This document shows, piece after piece, positions 1-9,435 of a stretch of 64,000 nt of DNA. The DNA is from CAWEFA01 sp963851385 (lineage in GTDB: Bacteria; Bacteroidota; Bacteroidia; Bacteroidales; DTGW01). A program made the position numbers and the translations under genes. Each line of letters opens with the position of its first letter. Positions within the stretch are counted from its first letter, which is position 1. The stretch is from assembly GCA_963851385.1 (NCBI GenBank), contig CAWKPE010000021.1, positions 62,001-126,000 of the forward strand, written 5' to 3'. The notes beneath the pieces are model-generated. The model worked only from the letters and a program-made list of their open reading frames with translations. It did not search any database and had not been told where the DNA came from.

Positions 1-334
1 TTTTATAGAGTGCACCATCTTGTCCAAAATATTTTTTTTGTAAATCTTTTGCTTCTTTCTCTTTGTTCATTATTTCTTCTTCACGCTTTTTTTTCATTTC
101 CTCTGTAAGAAGTACTTTTTCAGATTGATACGTTTTGTACATTTTATCAATATCAGCATATAAACCTTCCACTTCTTTCTGCCAAGTTTCTGAAAGTTTG
201 TCAATTTGATCCTGGGCTGATTTATATGCAGGAATATTGTTTAGAATATATTCCGTATCAATATAGGCAAATTTCTGGGCATAAATTGAACCAGAAATAA
301 TTAGCACTCCTAAAATTATTAATATTTTTTTCAT
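1..334 (-). CDS. skp: OmpH/Skp-family periplasmic chaperone (C-terminus cut by window edge)
   Basis: This is the N-terminal 111 residues of an OmpH/Skp-like protein, a periplasmic chaperone for unfolded outer-membrane proteins. It starts with a signal peptide (MKKILIILGVLIISGS, cleaved after IYAQ). The mature start KFAYIDTEYILNNIP matches the conserved OmpH opening, and a long lysine/glutamate-rich coiled coil follows (about residues 45-105), as expected for the Skp tentacles. It lies just downstream of bamA on the same strand, the usual arrangement in Bacteroidota. The ATG at 334-332 fits the signal peptide. The remaining C-terminal part lies to the left of the window. Confidence 0.88.
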   Translation of the reverse strand, partial: MKKILIILGVLIISGSIYAQKFAYIDTEYILNNIPAYKSAQDQIDKLSETWQKEVEGLYADIDKMYKTYQSEKVLLTEEMKKKREEEIMNKEKEAKDLQKKYFGQDGALYK

Positions 335-459
335 GGCTTTTACATTTTAAAAGTTTTCGTTATTAATAAACATATTTTATACCCATTTAAATTAAGCATT
401 AAGGATTTATTATTATATTACTTTTAGAATTAATCAATTATCAAAAAAAATGTGAATTA

Positions 460-2986
460 TTAAAATTGTTGACCCATGGTAAAGTGAATTTGTCCACCAC
501 TTCGGGTTGTACTGTTGTAAGCGGATCGAAACCATATCCATAATCAAAACCAAGTAGACCAAACATTGGAAGAAAAACTCTTATACCAACCCCAACAGAC
601 CGTTTTACATCAAAAGGATTGAAAAGTTCGAATTTATTCCAGCAATTACCAGCTTCAGCAAATACTAATCCATAAATTGTTGATTGCTCTTTTAGAACAA
701 GCGGATAGCGAATTTCGGCTGTAAATTTATCATAAATATTTCCTCCATTCATTAAGCTATTTGACTTAAGGAGATTATTGTTATTATCTACATCTGGAGT
801 GAGGGAGCCATCTTCATATCCACGTAAGGCAATTACTTCAACATTTGTTAAACTATAATTACTTAAACCACTGCCTCCCAACTGAAATTTTTCTACCGGT
901 GAATATCCTAAATCTTTATTATATGTTCCAAGAATTCCAAAATTGGCTCTGGTCATTAAAACCAAGTTTCCTGTAAGACGTCATGTATGTTTCGGATTTG
1001 AATACCCATTTATGATATTCAATCCAGTTGTATTTATTTTCGGGTGACATACTTTTATCTTTGTAATTTTTCCATTAAATAATGAATATGGTGGCGTAAA
1101 CTGTACTCTGAGAGAGAAATTTGAACCGGTACGCGGATAAATAAATTGATCAAGTGAATTACGGCCAAAAGTTACACCAAAACTAAAGTTATTCATAGCT
1201 CCATTCGTAATTCCAGCGATATACGGCCAATTTTTTAAGTCATATCTTTCATAATTAACATCATTCTGGATTGTAAAATAGTCATCGGGCCATCGAAGTC
1301 TGCGCCCTAAACCAACCGACATACCAAATATTTTCATAAACTTATCGGGATTTGCAGTCAAAACGTTGGCAGTGCTACCTGGCTGAGTAATTCGGGTATA
1401 ATAAGTTGAAATTGATAAAGAATTTGGCTTTTTGCCACCAAACCATGGATCAGCAAATGATACACTGTATGAACGATAATAAGTTCCGTTGGATTGAAGC
1501 CGCAAGCTTAATGATTGCCCATCACCTGAAGGAACAGGACGCCATTCTTTCCAATTAAAGAAATTTCGGTAGGAAAAATTGCTGAAACGAACTCCAACGG
1601 TTCCAACAAATGTGTTCATTCCCCATCCTCCAGAAATTTCTAATTGATCATTTGCCCTTTCAACTAATTTGTATTCTATGTCAACGGTTCCATTTGAAGG
1701 ATTAGGTAGTGGAACTGGTTCTATCTTTTCTGGTTCAAAGTGTCCTAATGTCGCAAGTTCTCTCACGGTTCTTATAATATCGGCTTTACTAAACAATTCT
1801 CCGGGTAATGTTCTGACTTCTCGGCGCACTACATGTTCGTTAGTTTTTGTGTTACCAGTAATAATTACATTATTAATAGTTGCTTGTCGGCCTTCAAAAA
1901 TTCGCATTTCAAAGTCAATGGAATCGTTATTCAATTGCGACTTCAGTCGGAGTAATATTGAAGAAAAGATAACCATTATCCAGATAAAGTGAACTTACTG
2001 CATCATCATCAGATTGAAGGCGCTTATCAAGATTTTTTTGATTGAATACATCGCCTTTTTTTATGCCAAGTACTTTTGATAAAAAATCAGAACTATATTT
2101 AGTATTTCCTATCCAATTTAGATTTCGAAAATAATATTTGTCACCTTCATAAATATTTATATAAATAGCTATTCTCTTTTTACTTAAAATTTTTACTGAA
2201 TCTGAAACAATTTTAGCATCTCGATAACCTCTTTCATTATATAGATCGATTATTTTGGCCTTATCTTCTTTATAATTAGCTTCTATAAATTTCGAAGAAT
2301 TCCAGAACTTCCAATTCCTGATTTTTGTTTTTTTCATGGCTTTTGTAATCTTGCGAGAGGGGATTGCATTATTGCCTGAAATAAATATACTTTTAATTTT
2401 TACCCGTTTGTTTTTATTAATGTTAATAATCAAATCAACTCGGTTTACTCTAATGGTATCGGTTTTTTGTTTAATATTAACATCTATATTAAAATAACCT
2501 TTTTCCAGGTAAAACTTTTTTATGATAAGTCTCGTGTTATTAATTACATCCTGAGTTACCTGGCTGCCAATTCTTAAATTTATTTTTTCCTTTAAATCCT
2601 CTTTATCAGATTTTTTTATTCCTTCTAATAGTCAGAGATGATAGTCGTGGCCGTTCTTTTAAATATATATTCAAGATTACCCTATCGTTTGGTAACATAG
2701 TTGCAGAAACTTTTACATCCTCAAACAATCCATGATCCCAATATTTTTTAATAGCCTTTTTCATGTCGTCACTTGGCAGGGTTATTTTAGAACCTTTATC
2801 GAATCCAGACATATTTGCTAAAACGCCTTTATCAAGAAAATAGACGCCAGTTACAATAACTGTATCAATTGTATATTCTTTAGGATTTGAATAATCGATG
2901 ATTTTTAAGCTATCGGCATCTTGAGCAGAAATAAACTGAAAAAGAAAAACCAAATTACTTAATAATAGAATACTTTTTTTGTACAT
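460..2986 (-). CDS. bamA: BamA outer-membrane assembly factor, interrupted by at least five frame breaks
   Basis: BamA is the essential Omp85 barrel that inserts outer-membrane proteins. After a signal peptide (ends FISAQDADS), POTRA domains occupy about 2986-1700 and the barrel the rest. The true C-terminus reads QIHFTMGQQF and stops at 462-460, ending in the expected phenylalanine, but it is only reached after a frame change near 509. Other breaks lie near 2626 (extra A between SSLTI and EGIKKSD), 1929 (extra T before NDSIDF), 1058 (missing A before KSMSPENKYNW) and 970 (before LVLMTRANFG). Conserved sequence continues across every break, and a cell cannot lose BamA, so I read these as sequence errors, not decay. 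A second bamA elsewhere in the genome is the alternative. Neighbours are uppS upstream and skp downstream. Confidence 0.9.
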
Positions 2987-3085
2987 TTTATATAAACGAG
3001 ATTTATACTATTTTATTTAAAACTTCCATTTTTTTAATTCGGCGAATTTAAAATTTATTTTTGGTAATTTAAATAATTAAAAAAA

Positions 3086-3838
3086 TCAGCTGTCTAAAAC
3101 TGAAAGTTGTTCGCTAATTTTGCCAAATCTTCTTTCCCTTCGCTGAAAATCAATAATTGCTTTATATAAATCTTCCTTACGAAAATCAGGCCAAAGTGTA
3201 TCTGTAAAATACAATTCTGTATATGCAATTTGCCATAAAAGAAAATTGCTTATACGAAATTCGCCACTAGTTCTAATAAGTAATTCAGGATCAGGCATAA
3301 ATGATGTCTGAAGATGTTTTGAAATTAAATTTTCATCAATATCTTCAGGTTTTAATTTATTTTCAAAAGCAAAATCAGCCAGTTGTTTAAATGCTTTTGA
3401 AATTTCCCAACGACCACTATAACTTAAAGCCAATACTAAAGTGAGACCAGAGTTTTCAGCTGTTTTATCAATCGTTTCTTGTAATTGTTTTCCAACATTT
3501 ACTGGAAGACTTTTAATATCTCCAATTGTTTGTAATCGTATATGGTTTTTAATTAAAGTTGATGCTTCTGAGCTAAGAGTTGAAATGAGTAACTGCATTA
3601 AAGCATTAACTTCAGATTTAGGACGGTTCCAATTTTCAGTTGAAAATGCGTATAAAGTAAGATATTTAATTCCTAATTCTGCTGAAGCCTCAACAGTTTC
3701 ACGAACAGCTTTTACACCATTTTTATGTCCATAAATACGTTGATTACCTTTTTTCCTGGCCCAACGGCCATTCCCATCCATTATTATAGCTATATGTAAT
3801 GGCAGCTTAGCTTTATCTATCTTGTCTATTAGGTTCAT
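3086..3838 (-). CDS. uppS: Undecaprenyl diphosphate synthase (cis-prenyltransferase)
   Basis: It condenses isopentenyl diphosphate onto farnesyl diphosphate to make C55-PP, the lipid carrier for peptidoglycan and O-antigen. The signature IIMDGNGRWA carries the catalytic Asp near residue 21. The late conserved block LIRTSGEFRISNFLLWQ and the C-terminal RRERRFG are also present. Its 250 residues are the normal family length. The start codon overlaps the stop of the preceding barrel gene by one base (TAATG), which implies translational coupling. It lies in the envelope operon directly upstream of bamA. Confidence 0.96.
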   Translation of the reverse strand: MNLIDKIDKAKLPLHIAIIMDGNGRWARKKGNQRIYGHKNGVKAVRETVEASAELGIKYLTLYAFSTENWNRPKSEVNALMQLLISTLSSEASTLIKNHIRLQTIGDIKSLPVNVGKQLQETIDKTAENSGLTLVLALSYSGRWEISKAFKQLADFAFENKLKPEDIDENLISKHLQTSFMPDPELLIRTSGEFRISNFLLWQIAYTELYFTDTLWPDFRKEDLYKAIIDFQRRERRFGKISEQLSVLDS

Positions 3839-4506
3839 TAAAATTTATTCTCGTATGCCGGACATGGAATTCCAAAATCAAAAATTTTATAAGTCAGGAA
3901 TAAACCAGCAAATGAATACCAATCATTATTAATAAAAGATGATTTTTGTAACGAAGGAATAGGATTTGCAATTCCATCAATATTTGTATCGTTAAATGTC
4001 TTTCTGAAACTCCATTGAATACCTGTACTCCATTTTTTGCCAATAGTCATCCTAAACCCTAATGCTATAGGATAAACAAAATTAAAAGTTTTTTTGTCAT
4101 TTGAACTGAGAATTATTGCAGCAGCCAAACCTGTAGATATAAATGGACTAAAGCTTAATTTCCTTTCATCAAATTTTAAAGGCAGAAAATTAAATTCAAA
4201 TTGCGCAGCTATGTCATATAGTTCTGCACTAAATGAAGCATTTCTGGCTTGTTGATATGGATCGGAAAAATCTGCATCACGACCGGATAATTCAACATAG
4301 GTTAATTCACCTTTCAACACATATCTGGGATTGAGGTTATACCTGTACACAGCGCCAGCACTAAACTGTGGTGAGTAAAAAATTTTGGTAGGATTGATAT
4401 CTCCCATATAATAAGACGCACCTAATGATGCCCCTACATCTGACTTTTCTTGAGATACAATCGGTAAACTTATTGCACAGAATATAATCAAAAAGTAATT
4501 TTTCAT
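3838..4506 (-). CDS. DUF6089/PorG-like outer-membrane beta-barrel protein
   Basis: This 222-residue protein has a signal peptide (MKNYFLIIFCAISLPIVSQ). Alternating hydrophobic strands follow, including GASLGASYYMGDINPTK near the mature N-terminus and a C-terminal strand ending in phenylalanine. The GDxNP-type opening and the position next to uppS are typical of DUF6089 proteins, the group that includes PorG of the type IX secretion system. It sits between another barrel gene and uppS in one operon. Whether it acts in T9SS or in general envelope maintenance cannot be decided from the sequence. Confidence 0.7.
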   Translation of the reverse strand: MKNYFLIIFCAISLPIVSQEKSDVGASLGASYYMGDINPTKIFYSPQFSAGAVYRYNLNPRYVLKGELTYVELSGRDADFSDPYQQARNASFSAELYDIAAQFEFNFLPLKFDERKLSFSPFISTGLAAAIILSSNDKKTFNFVYPIALGFRMTIGKKWSTGIQWSFRKTFNDTNIDGIANPIPSLQKSSFINNDWYSFAGLFLTYKIFDFGIPCPAYENKF

Positions 4507-4519
4507 TAATAATCAACTA

Positions 4520-5287
4520 TTAATACATGTTGAAAATCATTGGATAACCCCTGCGCGAAGTTTTAATTCTATATACCATATTAAAAACCCCAAAATAGTA
4601 AACGTCGTTATGATGGGAATATTGTGTTGATAAGCCATCTACATAATCAGAGAGAATATATCGGCCTCCAAACTCGAAACCAAATGCATATTTATTGCTG
4701 TAAATTAATTTTACCCCCAGGCCAACAGGAAAAACCATTGTATATCCAACAGATGATTTTACTGTTTCCATTTTCGGATATTGCAATGTTCCTTTAAAAT
4801 CTGGTATATAAAGCAATCCGCCCAAACCGGCAAATCCGTATACATTAATTTTAGAATAGTTATTTATCATTCCTCTCCGGTTAAAAAGAGCAAATGAGAA
4901 TCTCCTCTGATCTTCCTTTATAAAGGAATATTCGTATTGAAGGGACTGTTCCAATGCAAATGTATTAAATGAATATTTTCGTATACTTTGATAATTTACA
5001 CTCGGATTATCTTTTCCATTGAACCAGGCCAGAATTAAATTAAATTTGACAGCTTCATCCTGCTTAATTTTGTACCTGGCTCCTAAATATATTGATGGTC
5101 TGGTTCTTAATATATTTATATCTCTAATTCCATACCAATCACTGGCATTAGGATAACCTCCAATATCACCAAAAAAATTAGTAGTGCCTATTCCTATTAT
5201 TGCTTCATAACGCGTAAGTTTCCATTTCTGGGTAAATCCAGGAATAGAATACAAAATTATTAATATAATTGTCAGCGTCTTTCGCAT
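4520..5287 (-). CDS. PorG-like outer-membrane beta-barrel protein
   Basis: A 255-residue predicted small barrel. The chosen start MRKTLTIILIILYSIPGFTQ gives a clean signal peptide; an upstream in-frame codon would add eight residues ahead of it. The motif IGTTNFFGDIGGYPNASDW resembles the early strand of PorG/DUF6089 barrels, and repeated aromatic-rich strands follow (FGFEFGGRYILSDYVDG). It is distinct from, but similar in layout to, the neighbouring 222-residue barrel, which suggests an old duplication. It lies 13 bases upstream of that gene and downstream of nadK, in one operon. Confidence 0.65.
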   Translation of the reverse strand: MRKTLTIILIILYSIPGFTQKWKLTRYEAIIGIGTTNFFGDIGGYPNASDWYGIRDINILRTRPSIYLGARYKIKQDEAVKFNLILAWFNGKDNPSVNYQSIRKYSFNTFALEQSLQYEYSFIKEDQRRFSFALFNRRGMINNYSKINVYGFAGLGGLLYIPDFKGTLQYPKMETVKSSVGYTMVFPVGLGVKLIYSNKYAFGFEFGGRYILSDYVDGLSTQYSHHNDVYYFGVFNMVYRIKTSRRGYPMIFNMY

Positions 5288-5379
5288 TCTTGTTTTAATA
5301 AGGTGTGACAAATTTAGTTTTTTTGCTTTTTCAATAAGTACTTCGGCAGTATAAATTTACTAAATTTTATTAGAAATTA

Positions 5380-6258
5380 TCAATTTCTAATATCAGCGCC
5401 CCACATAAGTTTTTTTCTTATGGTGTTATAAAAAGTATGATTAGGCAATCGGACCATATGAATTTTAAAATTTGCTAATTTTATAATTATGGGAATATTT
5501 GTAGATAATTCATGAGAACGAGAGTCAATTGTCACCAAAAATTTTGATGAACGGGTTTGGACTCTGAGTTTTAATTCAAAGACATCTGTAATTACAATTG
5601 GTCTTACTGTAAGATTATGAGAGGCAATTGGAGAAATAATCATTGCTTTGCAGTCGGGTGCAAGAATAGGCCCACCAACACTCATAGAATATGCAGTTGA
5701 ACCGGTTGGTGTAGAAATTATTAAGCCATCAGTTCGGTATGTATTAAGAAAATCACCATTAATTTCGACATCAATAGTAATTAATGAATTATCCCGTTTT
5801 TGAATAGTTACTTCATTTAAACCATATGGAAAATCGTCAAATGGATTTGAAGGTGTAGCAATGGCTATTAGGCTTCTTTCTTCTATAGAATAATTGCCAC
5901 TAAAAATATTGTCCAAAGATTTATTTATTTCTTCTTGTGCAATATTGGCTAAGAAGCCAAGCTTACCAGTATTGATTCCTATTATGGGAATGTTTGAATC
6001 ACGTACATATTGAACTGCCTCTAGAAATGTACCATCGCCTCCCAAACTAAAGAAAAAATCAAAGTCAGCTTCTATTTGTTTATTACTTTTAAAGGTTTCG
6101 GGTTTACAAATATTAAATGACGGAATTGTTTCTAAAAACTTTAAAAAAGGCTCATAGATATGGATTTCTGCATTTTGCCTGCATATTTTATCAAAAAATA
6201 TCTGCAAACCAGCTTCAAAACTTTTATCGAATTTTCTACCGAAAACAGCAATTTTCAT
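5380..6258 (-). CDS. nadK: NAD kinase
   Basis: It phosphorylates NAD to NADP in the cytoplasm. The diagnostic GGDGT motif is at residues 73-77, followed by INTGKLGFLA. The second conserved block reads YRTDGLIISTPTGSTAYSMS, with NE in PYGLNEVTIQK. At 292 residues it has the usual length. The ATG at 6258 was preferred over a TTG six codons upstream, because MKIAVFGRKF matches the family start. It is 14 bases downstream of the CBS-domain gene and begins the run into the envelope genes. Confidence 0.96.
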   Translation of the reverse strand: MKIAVFGRKFDKSFEAGLQIFFDKICRQNAEIHIYEPFLKFLETIPSFNICKPETFKSNKQIEADFDFFFSLGGDGTFLEAVQYVRDSNIPIIGINTGKLGFLANIAQEEINKSLDNIFSGNYSIEERSLIAIATPSNPFDDFPYGLNEVTIQKRDNSLITIDVEINGDFLNTYRTDGLIISTPTGSTAYSMSVGGPILAPDCKAMIISPIASHNLTVRPIVITDVFELKLRVQTRSSKFLVTIDSRSHELSTNIPIIIKLANFKIHMVRLPNHTFYNTIRKKLMWGADIRN

Positions 6259-6272
6259 TTCAAAAAAATATG

Positions 6273-6938
6273 TCAAACACTGAGATATCTCATGAACATT
6301 TCATAACGATCATCCAACATATTCGACAATTGATCAGTGTCCATGTACGATGCTTTAATATTATAATTATAACGATTAAATGTCTGTATGACTGAAGACA
6401 TGTCAGTTTTGTTAATTTTTAAAGTGACTTCAATTTTTGTTGAATCACTGGCAGATGATACATACACGCTTAAAATTTTCGCATCGTTTCCTTCAATTAT
6501 CTGGGCTATTTGTGAGAGTGAATAGTCATTAATATTCAATTCAAGAACGATGATGGCTCCGGGTTGTTTAACTGCAATAAGTTCAGAAAAATATTTTAAT
6601 AAATCATGCTGGTTAATGACTCCCATGTAATTATTCTTTTCATCTAAAACGGGTATAACTGTCAGTTCTAATCTTGCTGCCAGTTCAATTGCTTCATAAA
6701 CATGCTGGCTAAAAAGTACATATGGTCTATTTAATGAAAGAGTATGATTGCCTAAAGGTTCATCGGCCATATTCAAATCATAAATGTCTCTGTCGGATAT
6801 CAGACCAAGAAATTCTGTATTATTAACAATAGGCAAATGGGATATCCTAAAAATATCCATATATGACAAGGCTTTAAGGCCAGTATCTGAGGTGCGTAAA
6901 GCAGGCACAACATCTGATATTAAATCTTTGGCAAGCAT
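6273..6938 (-). CDS. CBS-domain pair protein with ACT-like C-terminal half
   Basis: A 221-residue cytoplasmic protein. Two CBS motifs cover about residues 1-125 (RISHLPIVNNTEFLGLISDRDIYDL and TVIPVLDEKNNYMGVINQHDLL). These typically bind adenosine nucleotides and act as energy sensors. The remaining 95 residues (IIVLELNINDYSLSQIAQI) look like an ACT-type fold. No catalytic domain is visible. It is the first gene of the operon that runs nadK, barrels, uppS, bamA, skp, and it diverges from pdxJ across a palindromic promoter region. The ligand and the regulated partner are unknown. Confidence 0.8.
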   Translation of the reverse strand: MLAKDLISDVVPALRTSDTGLKALSYMDIFRISHLPIVNNTEFLGLISDRDIYDLNMADEPLGNHTLSLNRPYVLFSQHVYEAIELAARLELTVIPVLDEKNNYMGVINQHDLLKYFSELIAVKQPGAIIVLELNINDYSLSQIAQIIEGNDAKILSVYVSSASDSTKIEVTLKINKTDMSSVIQTFNRYNYNIKASYMDTDQLSNMLDDRYEMFMRYLSV

Positions 6939-6963
6939 TTTTTAAATCTTCAAATAATTACCT

Positions 6964-6981
6964 TTAACTTTGCAAAGTTAA
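6964..6981. promoter_or_regulatory. 18-bp perfect palindrome carrying TAnnTTTG elements on both strands
   Basis: TTAACTTTGCAAAGTTAA is its own reverse complement. It lies between the divergent CBS gene and pdxJ. Each strand reads TAACTTTG, a match to the Bacteroidota -7 element TAnnTTTG, placed about 25-45 bases from each start codon. I saw no good TTG -33 element on either side. It may be a shared bidirectional promoter or a dimeric repressor operator over that promoter. Confidence 0.55.
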
Positions 6982-7013
6982 TATATTCCAGTAATCTCAT
7001 AAAATTTTGTTTT

Positions 7014-7733
7014 ATGGCCAGGCTTAGTGTAAATATAAATAAAATTGCCACAATAAGGAACTCACGCGGCGGAAATATTCCAAATGTAATTCAAGTAGCT
7101 AAGGATATTGAACGATATGGTGCACAAGGTATTACTGTTCATCCTCGTCCTGACGGCCGTCATATCAGAAGGGATGATGTTGTTGAACTTAAAAAAATAA
7201 TTACTACAGAATTTAACATCGAAGGTAATCCTACGGACTCGTTTATAGAATTAGTAACATCAGTGAAACCTGAGCAGGTAACACTTGTTCCTGATGCGCA
7301 TGATGCAGTAACTTCCAATAATGGTTGGAACACGGTCAATAATCAATCATTTCTTACATCCGTGGTTCATGAATTTAAAAAATTTAAAATACGGGTTTCG
7401 ATATTTGTTGATCCGGTAGAAAAAATGGTTGAAGCTGCGGCCAACACCAATGCTGATAGAATAGAACTATATACAGAACCTTATGCTTCGGGTTATCCAA
7501 AAAATCGGGAAGATGCAATTGCTTCCTACATTAAGGCAGCTAAAATAGCTGGACAGTGTGGATTGGGAATAAATTCCGGTCATGATTTAAATCTTTTAAA
7601 CCTGAAGTATTTTAATCAGAATATTCCTGGATTATTAGAAGTATCTATTGGTCACGCGTTAATTTCCGATGCATTATATTATGGGCTGGAAAAAACTGTG
7701 AAGATGTATCTTGAATGTCTGAAGGAACATTAA
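7014..7733 (+). CDS. pdxJ: Pyridoxine 5'-phosphate synthase
   Basis: It makes pyridoxine 5'-phosphate from 1-deoxyxylulose 5-phosphate and 3-amino-2-oxopropyl phosphate, the last ring-closing step of DXP-dependent vitamin B6 synthesis. The N-terminus MARLSVNINKIATIRNSRGG, the block GITVHPRPDGRHIRRDDV and the late GINSGHDLNL and EVSIGHALISDAL blocks are family signatures. The 239 residues match the usual TIM-barrel length. It is transcribed alone, divergently from the nadK operon. Confidence 0.97.
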   Translation: MARLSVNINKIATIRNSRGGNIPNVIQVAKDIERYGAQGITVHPRPDGRHIRRDDVVELKKIITTEFNIEGNPTDSFIELVTSVKPEQVTLVPDAHDAVTSNNGWNTVNNQSFLTSVVHEFKKFKIRVSIFVDPVEKMVEAAANTNADRIELYTEPYASGYPKNREDAIASYIKAAKIAGQCGLGINSGHDLNLLNLKYFNQNIPGLLEVSIGHALISDALYYGLEKTVKMYLECLKEH

Positions 7734-7842
7734 TTGTAAAAAACTGGAAACCGGAGAACGGATACAGGAAACAGGATAAATGGTGAAGGGATTTCAAATT
7801 TTCGAACTAAGAACCTTGAACCTTTGAACTTGAAACTAATTT

Positions 7843-8655
7843 ATGCAACTGGCATATAAAAAATTTGGTAGTGGATTACCTTTGATTATACTGCATGGAT
7901 TGTATGGATCAGGCGATAATTGGTATTCGATTGGGAAGAAATTATCCGAATCGTTTGAAGTTTATCCGGTTGACCAGCGAAATCATGGAAAATTTCCACA
8001 TAGCTCTGAGCATACATACCAAAGTATGCAGCAGGATTTACTTGAATTTTTTCTTTTTCATAAATTAGAAAAGGCAATAATAATGGGGCATTCGATGGGT
8101 GGTAAAACTGCAATGCTTTTTTCTTTGTCACATCCTGAAAAAATAGAAAAACTTATTATTGTCGATATTGCCCCAAAAGCATATAAAAGTCTTCAAGAGT
8201 ACCAATTTCTGGCAATACAGCACCTAAATATCATGCAGGCTTTTAAATCTATCGATCTAGCTACTATACAAAGCCGGTATGAAATTGAAAAAGAATTCTC
8301 CAAATTCGTTCCTGATATTGAAACTTGCCGATTTTTGCTTAAAAATCTTAAACGTGAGAAAAATAATAGTTTTCGATGGATAATAAATTTAGAAGCTTTA
8401 AATAATTTTCTACCTCAAATGCTGGATGGAATTGATATAGATAAAATAAGATATGATAAATCCTTAATTACTTTCCCCACTTTATTTATTAAAGGAGAAA
8501 ATTCCAATTACATTTTGGAAGAAGATATGACGAATATAAAAGATTTATTTCCAAATGCTGAATTTGTTACAATCTTTAATTCGGGTCACATGGTTCATAC
8601 AGAGCAACCGCGGCAGTTTGTGAATAGTTTAAGATATTTTTTAGAAATCATGTAA
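7843..8655 (+). CDS. Alpha/beta-fold hydrolase (YbfF-like esterase)
   Basis: A 270-residue cytoplasmic alpha/beta hydrolase. It shows the oxyanion-hole strand IILHGLYGSGDNW, the conserved VDQRNHGKFPHS stretch and the nucleophile elbow MGHSMGGK with Ser84. The late NSGHMVHTEQP block carries the catalytic His. The acid may be the Glu in IKGENSNYI, where family members often have Asp. The DQRNHG motif is characteristic of YbfF-type short-chain acyl esterases, but the natural substrate cannot be read. No operon partners are evident, and the next gene is convergent. Confidence 0.88.
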   Translation: MQLAYKKFGSGLPLIILHGLYGSGDNWYSIGKKLSESFEVYPVDQRNHGKFPHSSEHTYQSMQQDLLEFFLFHKLEKAIIMGHSMGGKTAMLFSLSHPEKIEKLIIVDIAPKAYKSLQEYQFLAIQHLNIMQAFKSIDLATIQSRYEIEKEFSKFVPDIETCRFLLKNLKREKNNSFRWIINLEALNNFLPQMLDGIDIDKIRYDKSLITFPTLFIKGENSNYILEEDMTNIKDLFPNAEFVTIFNSGHMVHTEQPRQFVNSLRYFLEIM

Positions 8656-8692
8656 GCCATATATTCGGTATACTGTCTCTGGAATTCTATCA

Positions 8693-9412
8693 TTATTCAA
8701 CAATTTCAATATTATTATCTGGAATAAGAGTATCGCTTTTGAATTTTAAGAATAATTGAACAACAGTTAAAACATCTTGTTTACAATATCGCGCAATCCG
8801 GGCCAGATCATGTTCATTCCAATAAATTGAAGCTACCATACTACCATCTATGTCGGATTTGGGAGAAGGAATGCCAAATAAATAAGACAACAGGTTTAAA
8901 GAAGTATAATGTTTGTAATCTCCAAATTTCCATAATTCCATAGTATCTATAAATGACGTTTCCCAGGGCTTTCGACCGGCAACATCAAGTATTGATGGCA
9001 AAGTAATTTCATTTACAAGCATTCGTCTTGAAAGATATGGAAAGTCGAATTCTTTTCCATTATGGGCACAAAGTATAATATCATTTCCTGAATTCATTTT
9101 ATTAAGAAGATCTGAAAATTCTGATAATATTTTTTTTTCATCGTCTCCAATTATTGATTTTATACGCACGTACTTTTCCAAGTTACGTTCATAAATCATG
9201 GCAAAGGAAATACAAATCACTTTTCCAAATTCGGCATAAATACCGGCACGATTATAGACTTCTTCAGCCTTTTGATTTTCTTTCCTGAAATGTGATGATT
9301 TCTTTTCCCACAGATCTTTAAATTCCGAAGATAATTCTTGAAAAGTTGAACTTACAGGGACTGTTTCTATATCGAGAAATAAGATTTTTTCAAGTTTTAT
9401 TTTTTCAAGCAT
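8693..9412 (-). CDS. 3'-5' exonuclease, DEDDy type (PolB-like ribonuclease H fold)
   Basis: A 239-residue predicted exonuclease. DEDDy residues are visible: FLDIETVP (Asp14 and Glu16), CAHNGKEFDFPYLSRR (the second Asp) and YCKQDVLTVVQLF (the YxxxD motif). There is no polymerase domain, so it is a free-standing proofreading-type nuclease of the kind annotated as predicted 3'-5' exonuclease related to PolB in Bacteroidota. A role in DNA repair or RNA trimming is inference. It lies 23 bases upstream of the stop of, and convergent with, nothing else; the next minus-strand gene is the XylF-like lipoprotein. Confidence 0.82.
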   Translation of the reverse strand: MLEKIKLEKILFLDIETVPVSSTFQELSSEFKDLWEKKSSHFRKENQKAEEVYNRAGIYAEFGKVICISFAMIYERNLEKYVRIKSIIGDDEKKILSEFSDLLNKMNSGNDIILCAHNGKEFDFPYLSRRMLVNEITLPSILDVAGRKPWETSFIDTMELWKFGDYKHYTSLNLLSYLFGIPSPKSDIDGSMVASIYWNEHDLARIARYCKQDVLTVVQLFLKFKSDTLIPDNNIEIVE

Positions 9413-9435
9413 AATGATTGTAAAAAGATATTTAT

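Noticed and set aside
460..2986. bamA as a true pseudogene
   Set aside because: Conserved residues continue across every frame break and the gene is essential; many other genes here show the same kind of break.
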